DNA of 64,000 bases, from positions 186,001-250,000 of the forward strand of contig NZ_PSSW01000003.1 in the NCBI RefSeq assembly GCF_002933295.1, given 5' to 3'. The notes beneath the pieces are model-generated. The model had not been told where the DNA came from. It saw only the letters and a program-made list of their open reading frames with translations, and searched no databases. Made by a program: the position numbers and the translations under genes. This document shows, one piece after another, positions 25,103-34,594 of the stretch (position 1 is its first letter; every line of letters starts with the position of its first letter). The DNA is from Marinobacter flavimaris (GTDB taxonomy: Bacteria > Pseudomonadota > Gammaproteobacteria > Pseudomonadales > Oleiphilaceae).

Positions 25103-26413
25103 TCAGAAAAACAGATCCGGCAGCCAGGTGGCGATTTCCGGGAAGATCATGATCAGGATGATGCCGATGATCTCCACAATCACGAAGGGAATGATCGACT
25201 TGTAGATGTCCTTCATGGTGATCGACGGCGGCACGATGCCCTTCAGGTAGAACAGGTTGAAGCCGAAGGGTGGCGTCATGTAGCCGATTTCCATGTTGAT
25301 CACGAACAGGATGCCGAACCAGATCGGATCGAAACCCAGGGATTCCACGATCGGCATGAACACCGGCAGGGTGATCAGCATGATACCCACCGGATCCAGC
25401 ACCATGGCCAGCAGGAACACGATCACCATCATGGCGATGATGATGCCCCAGGGGCCGCCGGGCACCATGTTCATCAGGCCCTCGATCAGCTCCTGGGCAC
25501 CCATGCTCTGGTACGCAGCGCTGAACGCGTGGGCGGCGAACAGGATCCACATGATCATGCCGGTGAGCTTGAAGGTGCGGATCGCAGCTTCCTTCAGAAT
25601 GCTCCACTTGAACTGCCGATACACGGCGGCGGAAATCAGGGCGCCGAGAACACCCATGGCGGCGGCTTCAGTCGGGGTGGTGATACCGCCGATGATAGAA
25701 CCCAGCACCATGACCACCACGCCAATCGGCAGGAGCACGGCTCGCAGAGCCCGGAATTTCTCCGGCCAGGTGCCTCGTTCTTCTTTTGGCAGCGCCGGTG
25801 CCAGCTCCGGTTGCAGATGGCAGCGCACCAGGATGTAGATGGCCGTAAGTACCATCAGCAGGATACCGGGCATGATGCCTGCGGCGAACATCTTGCCGAC
25901 GGACACACCGGTGATCAGGGCGTAGAGGATCATCAGGATGCTGGGCGGAATCAGGATGCCCCAGCCACCGCCGGTATTGATCACGCCCAGGGCCATACTC
26001 TTGTCATAGCCACGCTCGAGCATGGATGGCAGGGCGATGGTGCCCATGGCAACCACCGCAGCACCACTGATGCCGACCATGGCGGCAAACACCGCGCAGA
26101 TGCCAAGGGTGCCGAGGGCAAGGCCGCCTCTGAGGCCGCCGCACCACAGGTGCATCATCCGATACAGATCCCGGGCCACCCCGGTGCGTTCCAGAATCAT
26201 GGCCATGAATACGAACAGAGGGATGGCGACCAGGGTGAAGCTTTCCATGGTGCCCCAGATCTGGGAGGCCACCATGTAGAAGGAATCAAATCCCCAGGTG
26301 AAATACAGGAACACCACCGAGACGCCACCAAGCACAAACGCCAGCGGCAGGCCCAGCAGCAGGAAAAACAGCAGCGAACCGAAGAACAGGAGAGTCAGGG
26401 CTTCAATGCTCAC
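25103..26413 (-). CDS. dctM: TRAP transporter large permease (DctM)
   Basis: A 436-aa membrane protein with 12-13 helices of the ion-transporter superfamily. Hallmarks include LPLAFVLGGVSVVFLY, GISGAAVVAMGTIALPSML, INTGGGWGILIPPSI and MLDPVGIMLITLPVFMPI with its preceding VFLLA. It is the channel-forming subunit that uses a sodium gradient. Its start overlaps the DctQ stop by 4 bp. The long form with LQPELAPALPKEERG in the middle resembles systems for mannitol/chloroaromatic or other organic acids; substrate unknown. Confidence 0.93.
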   Translation of the reverse strand: MSIEALTLLFFGSLLFFLLLGLPLAFVLGGVSVVFLYFTWGFDSFYMVASQIWGTMESFTLVAIPLFVFMAMILERTGVARDLYRMMHLWCGGLRGGLALGTLGICAVFAAMVGISGAAVVAMGTIALPSMLERGYDKSMALGVINTGGGWGILIPPSILMILYALITGVSVGKMFAAGIMPGILLMVLTAIYILVRCHLQPELAPALPKEERGTWPEKFRALRAVLLPIGVVVMVLGSIIGGITTPTEAAAMGVLGALISAAVYRQFKWSILKEAAIRTFKLTGMIMWILFAAHAFSAAYQSMGAQELIEGLMNMVPGGPWGIIIAMMVIVFLLAMVLDPVGIMLITLPVFMPIVESLGFDPIWFGILFVINMEIGYMTPPFGFNLFYLKGIVPPSITMKDIYKSIIPFVIVEIIGIILIMIFPEIATWLPDLFF

Positions 26414-26958
26414 AGCTGATCTCCTTCAGATTCGGACTCTTGAGGTGTGTAGTAATCCAGGTTGAAGGCCACGGCGATGTCTTCGAGCAGTTTGACCAAC
26501 CCTTGCAGAACCAGCAGCGCGGTGCCGATGGGAATGGCCAGCTTCACTGGCCAGATAGGCGGATTCCAGGCCGAGTAGGAAGTTTCCCAACTGGACATGG
26601 ATTCCTGGGCCATGTCGATCCCGAACCACAGCAGGGCGAGCGTGAAAATGAAAAAGACCACGGAGGTAACAATGTCCAGAGCCGCGCGTTTCCGTGGCTT
26701 CAGATGCGAATGCAACAGGTCCACGTTGACGTGGCCGCGATGGGCCATGATGTAGCCACCGGACATTATTGCGTAGATGCCGAAAAGCATCTGGGTCAGT
26801 TCGTTGGTCCAGACCGTGGGAGAATTGAGCAGATAGCGGAACCCCACTTCAAGAAGCAGGAACACGAACATTGCGAAAATCAGGAGGGCAACCCACCGGC
26901 CGATGAAATCGTTGAGACGGGTAACCCCTCTCATGAATGCGGCAATCATCACACTCAT
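26410..26958 (-). CDS. dctQ: TRAP transporter small permease (DctQ)
   Basis: A 182-aa protein with four helices; WVALLIFAMFVFLLLEVGFRYL and LTQMLFGIYAIMSGGYIMAHRGHVNVDLL, given here in pieces, carry the family's FRY and GHVxVDL motifs. It partners DctM in the inner membrane. Overlap with dctM (ATGA) indicates translational coupling. Confidence 0.92.
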   Translation of the reverse strand: MSVMIAAFMRGVTRLNDFIGRWVALLIFAMFVFLLLEVGFRYLLNSPTVWTNELTQMLFGIYAIMSGGYIMAHRGHVNVDLLHSHLKPRKRAALDIVTSVVFFIFTLALLWFGIDMAQESMSSWETSYSAWNPPIWPVKLAIPIGTALLVLQGLVKLLEDIAVAFNLDYYTPQESESEGDQL

Positions 26959-27043
26959 GGCATTCTCCCATGGGATGCTGGTTTGGTTCGGGGAAAGAAA
27001 GGCCGGAGTCGAAGACCCCGGCCCCGGTCAGAGCAATGGCTGA

Positions 27044-28090
27044 TCAGAGATAGCCGAGGTCGGCCAGGTAACCTTTCAGCATGTCGAGCGCCTTCTTGGC
27101 ATTCTCACTGCGCTTACCTTCCTCATCCCACATGGCCTGGGCGGTGGCGACCAGCTTGTTCTGGACTTCATCCGGGAGGACATTCACTTGCACGCCCTGT
27201 TCCTCGATGGCCTTGGCCAGGGTGATACGCTCCTTGTACTGGTACTCGTTGGTGCGGATCCAGAACTGCTCGTTGAGGGCATCCTTGACGATCTTCTGCA
27301 TGTCTTCCGGCAGCTTGTTCAGAGCCTTCTGGCTGACGATGATGACATCAGTGCCGGCAATGTTCAGGGCAGGCTGCACATGGTACTTGGCCACTTCATA
27401 CAGGCCCATGCTGTAGGCACCCTGGGCCGCTCCCCAGTGGGCACCGTCCACGATGCCGGAATCCAGGGCTGAGTAGAGTTCACTGCCCGGAATATAAGAG
27501 GCGGCGGCCCCGGCTTCGGTCAGGAAGGTTTGCAGGGCGCCGGAGGAGCGAATCTTCAGGCTGTTGAAGTCCTCCACGCTTTCAACCGGCTCCTTGACCA
27601 CCATTTCAGTCGGGTAGACTTTGTCTGTGGCCCAGTAAACGTCATGCTCTGCCGCTTCGTCCCGGAGCATCTGTTCGAACCCCAGGTTCTGGTGGAAGTA
27701 GGCGGCCTCCCAGACGTTGCGGAAGGCAAACGGCAGGCCAGAGGCAATGCCGGCGAGGGAGATCTTGTCCTGGGCATATGACGGGGAAATAGTGCCCATT
27801 TCCAGGATGCCACGGCTTACCGCGTTGAAAGTGTCCGTGGCCTTGAACAGCGAGCCAGCCTCGTAAAGCTGCAGCTTCAGACGGCCATCAGTGCGCTCTT
27901 CCAGAACCCGTTTGATCCGGCCAAGGCTGTCTGTGTATGAGCTGCTGGAACCGGGCCAGTGGGACTGGACTTTCCAGGTTACGGTGTCCTGCGCGGCGGC
28001 CGGTGTGGCAGCCAGGGCGGCTGACAGACCAAGGGTCAGTGCCGAGGCAAAGACGGTCAGTTTTTTTCGAGCGTTATTAACTAGAGTCAT
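27044..28090 (-). CDS. dctP: TRAP transporter substrate-binding protein (DctP/7KD-type)
   Basis: A 348-aa periplasmic binding protein: signal peptide (MTLVNNARKKLTVFASALTL..., cleavage at AAAQD), then VTWKVQSHWPGSSSSYTDSL. LKIRSSGALQTFLTEAGAAA contains the Arg that usually binds a substrate carboxylate, and the LYSALDSGIVDGAHWGA stretch is typical. The tryptophan-containing VTWKVQSHW start is common in TRAP binders for organic acids near beta-oxidation genes, so the ligand may be the acid degraded by the neighbouring region. It is first in the P-Q-M operon. Confidence 0.93.
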   Translation of the reverse strand: MTLVNNARKKLTVFASALTLGLSAALAATPAAAQDTVTWKVQSHWPGSSSSYTDSLGRIKRVLEERTDGRLKLQLYEAGSLFKATDTFNAVSRGILEMGTISPSYAQDKISLAGIASGLPFAFRNVWEAAYFHQNLGFEQMLRDEAAEHDVYWATDKVYPTEMVVKEPVESVEDFNSLKIRSSGALQTFLTEAGAAASYIPGSELYSALDSGIVDGAHWGAAQGAYSMGLYEVAKYHVQPALNIAGTDVIIVSQKALNKLPEDMQKIVKDALNEQFWIRTNEYQYKERITLAKAIEEQGVQVNVLPDEVQNKLVATAQAMWDEEGKRSENAKKALDMLKGYLADLGYL

Positions 28091-28331
28091 GGTAGGCCTC
28101 TTTCGTTGTTGTACTTGTGCATTGAATGACTGTTTAGTTATACCAATGGATCTTTCTTTGTTTCACTGTGCAGAATTGGCGACTGCATGGTGAATCGTAG
28201 TTTTCTGAATCTAACACATGTCTTGTTTTTTGCAATAGGCGGTTGATCGGTCATTGATTACAGAATTCATAAAAGGATAGTTCATCGATTGAACGTCAGC
28301 AGTACCGACGGCCGATCTGTCTCGCGCCGCC

Positions 28332-29927
28332 TCAGGTTCCGGGCCAGTAAGGCGCGCGAAGTTCCCGTTTGAGCACCTTGCCAATGGCAGAGCGGGGCAA
28401 CGTGGCACGGAATTCAATGGCCGCCAGACGCTGGGATTTTCCCAGCTGTGTGTTGGCCCACTCCAGTATCCCGTTTTCGGTTTCATTACGATCGGGCTGG
28501 AGAACCACCAGGCCCAGGGGCGTTTCCCCCCAGTGTTCGCTGGGAATACCGATGATCGTGGCGTCGGCTACCGCCGGGTGCGACAGCAGTACTTTTTCCA
28601 GATCCACTGGATAGATGTTAAAGCCGCCGGAAATGATCATATCCTTCCGTCGATCAAGGATGTAGATGAAGCCGTCCTCGTCGATTCGTCCCATGTCACC
28701 ACTGCGGTAATACACCTTACCCTCCGGGCTCGTCCAGAGCATCTCCCGGGTCAGCTCCGGGCGATTCACATAGCCGCGCATCATGGAAATGGCGCGGCCC
28801 ACGATCTCGCCATTGGAGCCCCGGGGCAGCTCACGGTCATCCTCGCCGATCACCCGCACCTCAGCGCCCTGGGTGGGTACACCAACCGAGTCCCATTTGT
28901 CCGGGTGGGCAGCGCAGTCGAGACTGGTGGATATACCGCCTTCGGTAAGGCCATAGACCTCCCGGAGGTTGCCGGGCCAGCGTGCCATGGCATCGGCAAT
29001 CACCGCCGACCGCAACGGGGCACTGGTGCAGAGCTTCAGCTTGAAGCTGGAGAGGTCAAACCGGTCAAAATCCGGCTGCGCCAGGATCCGCTGGTATTGC
29101 ACCGGTACCAGCATGGCGTGCGTAACACGGTGGGTTTCGGCCAGTTGCAGGAACCTGTGGGCATCGAATTTCGCCATCAGCACCAGGGTGCCGCCGTGGT
29201 AGAGCGTGGGTAACACTGAAACCAGGGTGGTGTTGGAATAAAGTGGCGTTGATACAAGGTTGATAGCCTCGCCGTCCAACCCATAGCGGCTCATCCTGAC
29301 CATCTGACGCTGGCGGAAGCGATAATCGTGCAGGATCCCCTTGGGCGTGCCTGTGGTGCCGGAGCTGTAAATGATATTGAACGGATCGTCGAGGGTGACC
29401 GGCTCGGGCCGGGCGGTGGCCGTAGTCTGCGCCAGCCAGTCAACCAGGGAGTAACCGGCTCCGTCCAGGGGGCCGGCCAGGCTGATGATGCGCTCGCCGG
29501 GTACCTTGGTCAGCTGTGCTCGCAGGCGGCCAAACAGCTCCCGCTGTTGGCCGGAAACGAACAGAAAGCGTGCCTGGCAATCCGCCACCATCAGTGCAAG
29601 TGCTTCGCTACTGGCCATGCCAGACAGCGGCACCATACAGCCCCCGGCCACCAGGGTGCCAAGGTACAGGGCGACATCGTCCCGGCTGTTTCCTGACAAG
29701 GCAGCCACAGACTCGCCCGGCCGCAGACCGGCCTCGCGTAACCGGTTGGCAATACGGTTTACCTGGTCGACAAGGCTTCGCCAGTCCAGGGTGCCCTGTT
29801 CGTCAATCAGGGCCGGGTGGCTGCGACGGGTCTGGGCGTGTTGCTGGATACGATTTCCGATTGCGTCCATGGACTCACTGGGATCGATTGGCGCATAGAC
29901 CGGCATGTCTCGCTTGCCGCTTTCCAT
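28332..29927 (-). CDS. AMP-forming acyl-CoA synthetase
   Basis: Activates a carboxylic acid to its CoA thioester with ATP. A 531-aa ANL-family enzyme with P-loop IIYSSGTTGTPKGILHD (near residues 190-206), EVYGLTEGG, motif YRSGDMGRIDEDGFIYILDR with the hinge Asp/Arg, and the C-terminal catalytic Lys in RSAIGKVLKREL. Substrate unknown. It is divergent from the ACAD11-like operon, with a shared AT-rich gap (29928-30079) holding both promoters. No terminator is visible in the 241-bp gap (28091-28331) after it; that gap contains nothing I recognise. Confidence 0.92.
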   Translation of the reverse strand: MESGKRDMPVYAPIDPSESMDAIGNRIQQHAQTRRSHPALIDEQGTLDWRSLVDQVNRIANRLREAGLRPGESVAALSGNSRDDVALYLGTLVAGGCMVPLSGMASSEALALMVADCQARFLFVSGQQRELFGRLRAQLTKVPGERIISLAGPLDGAGYSLVDWLAQTTATARPEPVTLDDPFNIIYSSGTTGTPKGILHDYRFRQRQMVRMSRYGLDGEAINLVSTPLYSNTTLVSVLPTLYHGGTLVLMAKFDAHRFLQLAETHRVTHAMLVPVQYQRILAQPDFDRFDLSSFKLKLCTSAPLRSAVIADAMARWPGNLREVYGLTEGGISTSLDCAAHPDKWDSVGVPTQGAEVRVIGEDDRELPRGSNGEIVGRAISMMRGYVNRPELTREMLWTSPEGKVYYRSGDMGRIDEDGFIYILDRRKDMIISGGFNIYPVDLEKVLLSHPAVADATIIGIPSEHWGETPLGLVVLQPDRNETENGILEWANTQLGKSQRLAAIEFRATLPRSAIGKVLKRELRAPYWPGT

Positions 29928-30079
29928 TTTTTGCCCCTCAAACGTTATTGTGTTTTATCTAGTGAAATTAACTTCCGATTATATTGACTCAAAACCAACA
30001 GGCGTGACAAATTAACTGGATGGAAAGACCCCAGCACCATCAACCAACAACAATGAGACAGACCGGGGAGCATCGGCAT

Positions 30080-30874
30080 ATGGGACGGTTTGATCAACGG
30101 GTAGCCATTGTCACCGGTGCCGGCAGCGGCATTGGTCGGGCGACGGCTCTGCGACTCGCTCGGGAGGGTGCGTCAGTGATCCTGGCGGATACCTCTGAGG
30201 CCGGTCTGGTGGAAACTGAAAACCAGTTGCCAGAGCGAGCCCGGCGCCTTCGACGGCTGGTGGATGTGGCCAACGAAGCCCAGGTGGATGCGTTGGTCAA
30301 CGAGGCTATCGCCAGCTTCGGTCAGATCGACGTGCTGTGCAATATCGCCGGCATTGCCAGTACCGGTCAGGGCCACCCGCCGGTGACCGGCAACGACCGT
30401 GCCGAGTGGGACCAGGTGCTATCGGTGAACCTGACAGGCACCATGCTTCTGATCAAGCACGTGGCGCCCCATATGCAGGCCCGCAAGCTCGGCGCTATCG
30501 TCAACACTGCGTCGGTGGCAGGTATCCGGTCCGGCGCGGGCGGCAACGCCTACAGTGCCTCCAAAGCCGGCGTCATCAATCTGACTATGACCGCCGCCTG
30601 TGACCTGGGCGGCGACAACGTACGGGTAAATGCAGTGTGCCCCGGTCTGGTGGAAACCGGCATGACCCGGGCGGTGTTCGACTACGCCTGGGCCAATGAA
30701 AAGGCCCATAAGCTCGGCGCCCGCTGTGAGCTGCGCCGGTATGGCAATCCGGAAGAAATCGCCGCGGCAATCCTGTTTCTGGCCAGCGACGATGCCAGCT
30801 ACATCACCGGCCAGTCCTTGCCCGTGGACGGCGGCAATACCGCATCCCTTAACCTGCCAGGAATGAAAGTGTAA
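30080..30874 (+). CDS. Short-chain dehydrogenase/reductase
   Basis: A classical SDR of about 264 aa: TGAGSGIGRAT nucleotide loop near residue 13, NIAGIAS (NAG-like, with Ile) motif, catalytic Ser in NTASVAGIRSG, Tyr and Lys in YSASKAG, and the substrate-loop VCPGLVETGMTR. Glycine motif followed by an Asp (ILADTS) suggests NAD(H) preference. ATG 30080 has GGGGAG upstream; the frame extends to ATG 30020 but without ribosome binding site. First gene of the plus-strand operon; likely oxidises a hydroxyacyl intermediate. Confidence 0.9.
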   Translation: MGRFDQRVAIVTGAGSGIGRATALRLAREGASVILADTSEAGLVETENQLPERARRLRRLVDVANEAQVDALVNEAIASFGQIDVLCNIAGIASTGQGHPPVTGNDRAEWDQVLSVNLTGTMLLIKHVAPHMQARKLGAIVNTASVAGIRSGAGGNAYSASKAGVINLTMTAACDLGGDNVRVNAVCPGLVETGMTRAVFDYAWANEKAHKLGARCELRRYGNPEEIAAAILFLASDDASYITGQSLPVDGGNTASLNLPGMKV

Positions 30875-31314
30875 TGAATGATCAAGAGCCCCTGTTTACC
30901 GACGGTAAGGACCTGCCCGGTTTTCACAGCCTGCTGGGTTATCGTCAGGTCTCCTGGGAGGAAGACGAGGCGGTGCTTGAGCTGGAACTGCAGCCACGGC
31001 ACCTGAACCTGGGAGGGGTGATCCACGGGGGTGTGCTTACCTCGTTGCTGGATATTGTGCTGGCCCAGGCAGGCACCTATTGCCCCTACCCGGGGCGGAT
31101 GCGTAAGGCCATCACCCTGTCCCTGACCACCACCTTCACCGGGCAGTGCTCCGGCGGAACGATCAGGATCACCGGACGTAAGCGCGCCGGGGGCACCCGG
31201 ATTTTCAACAGTACGGGTGAGGTTCATGACGACAAGGGCAACCTGCTGGCCATCGCCGAAGGTACATTCCGGATCCGGTCCGGCAGCGACAAACCAGAGG
31301 GCGTTCCGATCTGA
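30874..31314 (+). CDS. PaaI-type hotdog thioesterase
   Basis: A 146-aa single hotdog domain with LNLGGVIHGGVLTSLLDIVLAQAG, where HGG and the following Asp correspond to the catalytic region of PaaI/YbgC-like thioesterases. Probably releases stalled acyl-CoAs and recycles CoA. It starts on the last base of the SDR stop codon (TAATG), so it is tightly coupled to it. Confidence 0.88.
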   Translation: MNDQEPLFTDGKDLPGFHSLLGYRQVSWEEDEAVLELELQPRHLNLGGVIHGGVLTSLLDIVLAQAGTYCPYPGRMRKAITLSLTTTFTGQCSGGTIRITGRKRAGGTRIFNSTGEVHDDKGNLLAIAEGTFRIRSGSDKPEGVPI

Positions 31315-31361
31315 CGGAACGGTTACCGACTTAATGCCAACAACACCAAGAGGAAGCGGAC

Positions 31362-32564
31362 ATGTTTGAACTGTCTGACAAAGCGAAACAGCTGCAGAAT
31401 CAGCTGAATGAGTTCATGGATGCCTATATCTACCCGAACGAGCACAAGCATCATGAGCAGATCGAGCAGGCAGAAGACCGCTGGGCGCCGGTTCCGATTA
31501 TTGAGGAACTGAAACAGAAGGCCAAATCCGCCGGCCTGTGGAACCTGTTCCTGCCGGAAAGCGAATTCGGCGCCGGGCTGACCAACTACGAATACGCCCA
31601 CCTGTGTGAAGTGATGGGTCGCTCGGCCATGGCTCCTGAGGTGTTCAACTGTTCCGCTCCTGATACAGGCAACATGGAAACCATCGCCCGCTATGGCAAT
31701 AAAGAGCAGCAGGAGCAATGGCTGAAGCCTCTGCTGGATGGCGAGATCCGTTCCTGTTTCTCAATGACCGAGCCGGATGTGGCGTCGTCAGATGCCACCA
31801 ACATCGCCTGTGAAATCCGCCGCGAGGGTGACGAGTACGTAATCAACGGCAAAAAGTGGTGGTCCTCCGGTGCCATGACCACCACTTCGAAGATCGCCAT
31901 CGTGATGGGCAAGACCGACCCTCAGGCCGAGAAGCACAAGCAACAGTCGATGATTCTGGTGCCGCTGGATGCGCCAGGCGTGAAAATGATTCGCCCCCTG
32001 ACGGTGTTCGGCTATGACCATGCGCCCCATGGCCATGCGGAGATTCACTACGAAAACGTGCGGGTGCCGGTGAGCAATATCCTGCTGGGCGAGGGCCGGG
32101 GGTTCGAGATTGCCCAGGGCCGCCTCGGGCCTGGCCGTATCCATCACTGCATGCGCACCATCGGCGTCGCCGAGCGGGCTCTGGAGCTGATGTGCAAGCG
32201 TGCCAATGCCCGGGAGGCCTTCGGCAAGCCGCTGTCCAGTTTTGATTCCATCCGCAAGGACATTGCGCGCAGTCGCATCGAGATCGAGCAGGCAAGGCTG
32301 ATGACCCTGAAGGCGGCGCATATGATGGACACCGTCGGCAACAAGGTGGCCCGTCAGGAAATCGCGATGATCAAGGTGATTGCACCGAGCATGGCGCTGA
32401 AGGTGCTGGACCGGGCAATTCAGGTGCACGGCGGAGCCGGTGTTTCCCAGGACACCTTCCTGGCCGAAGCCTGGGCCAAGGTACGGACTCTGCGGTTGGC
32501 AGACGGGCCCGATGAGGTTCATCTGGATTCTGTGGCCAAGATTGAGCTTCGCCAATACCGCTAA
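31362..32564 (+). CDS. ACAD10/11-like acyl-CoA dehydrogenase
   Basis: A 400-aa FAD acyl-CoA dehydrogenase. It differs from ordinary members and matches, from memory, the C-terminal domain of mammalian ACAD11 and bacterial Lva[72 protein letters not shown] and LADGPDEVH. In the characterised cases these enzymes act on 4-phospho-acyl-CoA or related intermediates formed by a partner kinase. The ACAD11 kinase half is encoded two genes downstream, which supports the call. Substrate chain length is unknown. Confidence 0.92.
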   Translation: MFELSDKAKQLQNQLNEFMDAYIYPNEHKHHEQIEQAEDRWAPVPIIEELKQKAKSAGLWNLFLPESEFGAGLTNYEYAHLCEVMGRSAMAPEVFNCSAPDTGNMETIARYGNKEQQEQWLKPLLDGEIRSCFSMTEPDVASSDATNIACEIRREGDEYVINGKKWWSSGAMTTTSKIAIVMGKTDPQAEKHKQQSMILVPLDAPGVKMIRPLTVFGYDHAPHGHAEIHYENVRVPVSNILLGEGRGFEIAQGRLGPGRIHHCMRTIGVAERALELMCKRANAREAFGKPLSSFDSIRKDIARSRIEIEQARLMTLKAAHMMDTVGNKVARQEIAMIKVIAPSMALKVLDRAIQVHGGAGVSQDTFLAEAWAKVRTLRLADGPDEVHLDSVAKIELRQYR

Positions 32565-32597
32565 AACGATAACCTCTGAATCAGGGGGAGAGCGGTT

Positions 32598-32691
32598 GGG
32601 CTGATGTCCTTCCGGGACACGCCGTGAATACGTTCATGTAGGCTTGAGCAAAACATCCCTGTTTTGCACAGTCCCTGAAGGACATCACCCC
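32598..32691. repeat. Family A long hairpin repeat, copy 2 (inside the ACAD11-like operon)
   Basis: Arms TGATGTCCTTCCGGGAC (32602-32618) and GTCCCTGAAGGACATCA (32671-32687) pair with one mismatch. The 52-nt core has the small hairpin GCAAAACA-TCCC-TGTTTTGC and the GTGAATACGTTCATGTA segment, aligning with the core at 11605-11659. It lies between the acyl-CoA dehydrogenase and SDR genes, so it is transcribed and could affect mRNA processing. Confidence 0.88.
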
Positions 32692-32727
32692 GCCCACTCC
32701 CGTGCTTCAGTGCATGAGGATCGAAGA

Positions 32728-33495
32728 ATGAATAATCCACTGTTTGACATGACCGGCAAGGTCGCGCTGATTACCGGCTCCACCAAAGGCATCGGCCGCG
32801 CCATCGCCGAAGAAATGGCCCGCCTGGGTGCCAAAGTCGTGATCTCCAGCCGAAAGGCCGAGGCCTGTGAGCAGGTGGCCAGTGAACTGAAAGCCCAGGG
32901 CTACGAGGCCATCGCCATTCCCTGCCATGTTGGTAAAAAAGACCAGCTGCAGAACCTGGTGGATAAAACCAACGAGGCCTGGGGCACTATCGATGTGCTG
33001 GTATGCAACGCCGCCACCAACCCGGTGTACGGCACCACCGCTGAAATGACCGACGACGCCTGGGACAAGATCATGGACACCAACGTCAAGGGCACCTTCT
33101 GGCTGACGAACATGGTGCTGCCGCAGATGGCGGAAAAAGGCGAAGGTGCTGTGGTGCTGCTGTCCAGCATCGCCGGTATGCGGGGCAACACCACCATCGG
33201 AACCTACGGCGTTTCCAAGGCCGCAGAAGCTGCCCTGGCGCGGAACCTGGCAGTGGAGTGGGGCCCGAAAGGTATCCGGATTAACAGCATCGCCCCCGGC
33301 CTGATCAAAACCGACTTCGCCCGGGCGCTGTGGGAAGACCCGGTACGGGTCAAACGCGCCGAAGACAAAACGCCGCTGCGCAGAATTGGCGACCCGGTCG
33401 ACATCGCCGGCCTGGCGGTGTTTCTTTCCACCAGGGCCAGCGCCTACATCACCGGCCAGGTCATCGTAGCCGACGGCGGCGAAACGATTTGCTAG
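32728..33495 (+). CDS. Short-chain dehydrogenase/reductase (second in operon)
   Basis: A 255-aa classical SDR: TGSTKGIGRAIA loop, CNAATNP (NNAG equivalent), catalytic Ser in LLSSIAGMRG, Tyr and Lys in YGVSKAAE, and IAPGLIKTDF. The Ser-Arg-Lys (VISSRKAE) after the second strand favours NADP(H). Start at ATG 32728 has GAGGA 8 nt upstream; the frame continues into the family A repeat but without a real start. Genes of this type lie between the ACAD and APH genes in many bacteria and probably reduce or oxidise the hydroxyacyl substrate. Confidence 0.9.
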   Translation: MNNPLFDMTGKVALITGSTKGIGRAIAEEMARLGAKVVISSRKAEACEQVASELKAQGYEAIAIPCHVGKKDQLQNLVDKTNEAWGTIDVLVCNAATNPVYGTTAEMTDDAWDKIMDTNVKGTFWLTNMVLPQMAEKGEGAVVLLSSIAGMRGNTTIGTYGVSKAAEAALARNLAVEWGPKGIRINSIAPGLIKTDFARALWEDPVRVKRAEDKTPLRRIGDPVDIAGLAVFLSTRASAYITGQVIVADGGETIC

Positions 33496-33529
33496 GGGCC
33501 GACGCCCCAAAACTGAAGGCAAAACAAAA

Positions 33530-34594
33530 ATGAGCATCACCCCAGAGCTGGTAGACGTCCTCCCGGCCCACAAATTCGATGAAGCCAGCCTCCTGACCTG
33601 GCTGCAGCAGACCATACCGGGCTTCGGCACAAGGCTGGATGTCCGGCAATTCCAGGGTGGCCAGTCCAACCCCACGTTTCTGCTGGACACCGACAGCAGC
33701 CAATACGTGCTGCGCAAAAAGCCGCCTGGCAAAACCCTGCCCTCCGCCCACATGGTAGAACGAGAGTACAAAGTCATGCGTGCCCTGTCCGAGCACACCA
33801 GTGTCCCGGTGCCAAACACCCGGGCTCTGTGCGAAGACAGCAATGTCATCGGCACCCCGTTCTACGTCATGGACTATCTTGAGGGCCGTATTGTCAGCCA
33901 CTCGGCGCTGCGGGCGCTGGATCGCCAGGAACGGCTGCCGGCCCATCACTCGGCCATCGACACCCTGGCGCGCCTTCACTCGGTGGATGTGAAGGCGGTC
34001 GGTCTTGGTGACTTTGGCAGGCCGGAAGGTTATGTGGCCCGGCAGGTGGCTCGATGGAGCAAACAGTACCTGGCTTCCAAAACCGACGAGCTTCCGGCAA
34101 TGGACAAGCTTATGGCCTGGCTTCCGGAGAACCTGCCCTCGACCGACGAATGCGCCATCGCCCATGGCGATTACCGCTTTGGCAATCTGATGCTGGCGCC
34201 GCAGCGGCCCGAGGTTATTGCCATCCTCGACTGGGAGCTGTCCACCCTCGGTCACCCGCTGGCGGACCTGGCGTATTACTGTCTGCCGTACTACCTGCCG
34301 TCGGACCTGCAGGGCATGCGAGGACTGCAGGGAGAAGACCTGGAGGCGCTGGGTATTCCGGACGAACAGGAAACCATTGCCCGATACTGTCGGCAGACCG
34401 GCCGGGACGGCATCGCCGACTGGCACGTGTTCCTGGCGTTTTCCCTGTTCCGGCTGGCGTCTATTCTTCAGGGTGTCTACAAGCGGGCTCTGGATGGCAA
34501 TGCCGCCAATGCCGATGCCCTGGAGGTTGGCCGGCGGGCCAGCCTTCTGGCCGATGTCGGCTGGCGGATTGCCAGTGAGGGACCATCGTCATGA
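33530..34594 (+). CDS. APH-family kinase, ACAD11 N-terminal-like
   Basis: A 354-aa aminoglycoside-phosphotransferase-fold kinase. From memory it matches the N-terminal half of mammalian ACAD11: LPAHKFDEASL, GGQSNPTF, YVLRKKPPG (ATP-binding Lys63/64), GTPFYVMDYLEGRI, catalytic loop HGDYRFGNLM (Asp214) and ILDWELSTLGHPLADLA (Asp234). Characterised relatives (ACAD10/11, LvaA) phosphorylate the 4-hydroxy group of acyl-CoAs. LvaA needs a small partner, LvaB; no lvaB-like gene is visible here. Its stop overlaps the SurE start by 4 bp, so kinase and phosphatase are made together. Confidence 0.9.
   Translation: MSITPELVDVLPAHKFDEASLLTWLQQTIPGFGTRLDVRQFQGGQSNPTFLLDTDSSQYVLRKKPPGKTLPSAHMVEREYKVMRALSEHTSVPVPNTRALCEDSNVIGTPFYVMDYLEGRIVSHSALRALDRQERLPAHHSAIDTLARLHSVDVKAVGLGDFGRPEGYVARQVARWSKQYLASKTDELPAMDKLMAWLPENLPSTDECAIAHGDYRFGNLMLAPQRPEVIAILDWELSTLGHPLADLAYYCLPYYLPSDLQGMRGLQGEDLEALGIPDEQETIARYCRQTGRDGIADWHVFLAFSLFRLASILQGVYKRALDGNAANADALEVGRRASLLADVGWRIASEGPSS

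Noticed and set aside
25088..26419. 443-codon open frame opposite the dctM gene
   Set aside because: It is rich in His, Asp and Gln, has no domain, and lies exactly antisense to a clear TRAP permease gene; the open frame is a by-product of high GC.
32644..32727. Upstream extension of the second SDR (start at a TTG)
   Set aside because: The added residues are translated from the family A repeat; ATG 32728 has a good ribosome binding site and begins the normal SDR N-terminus.
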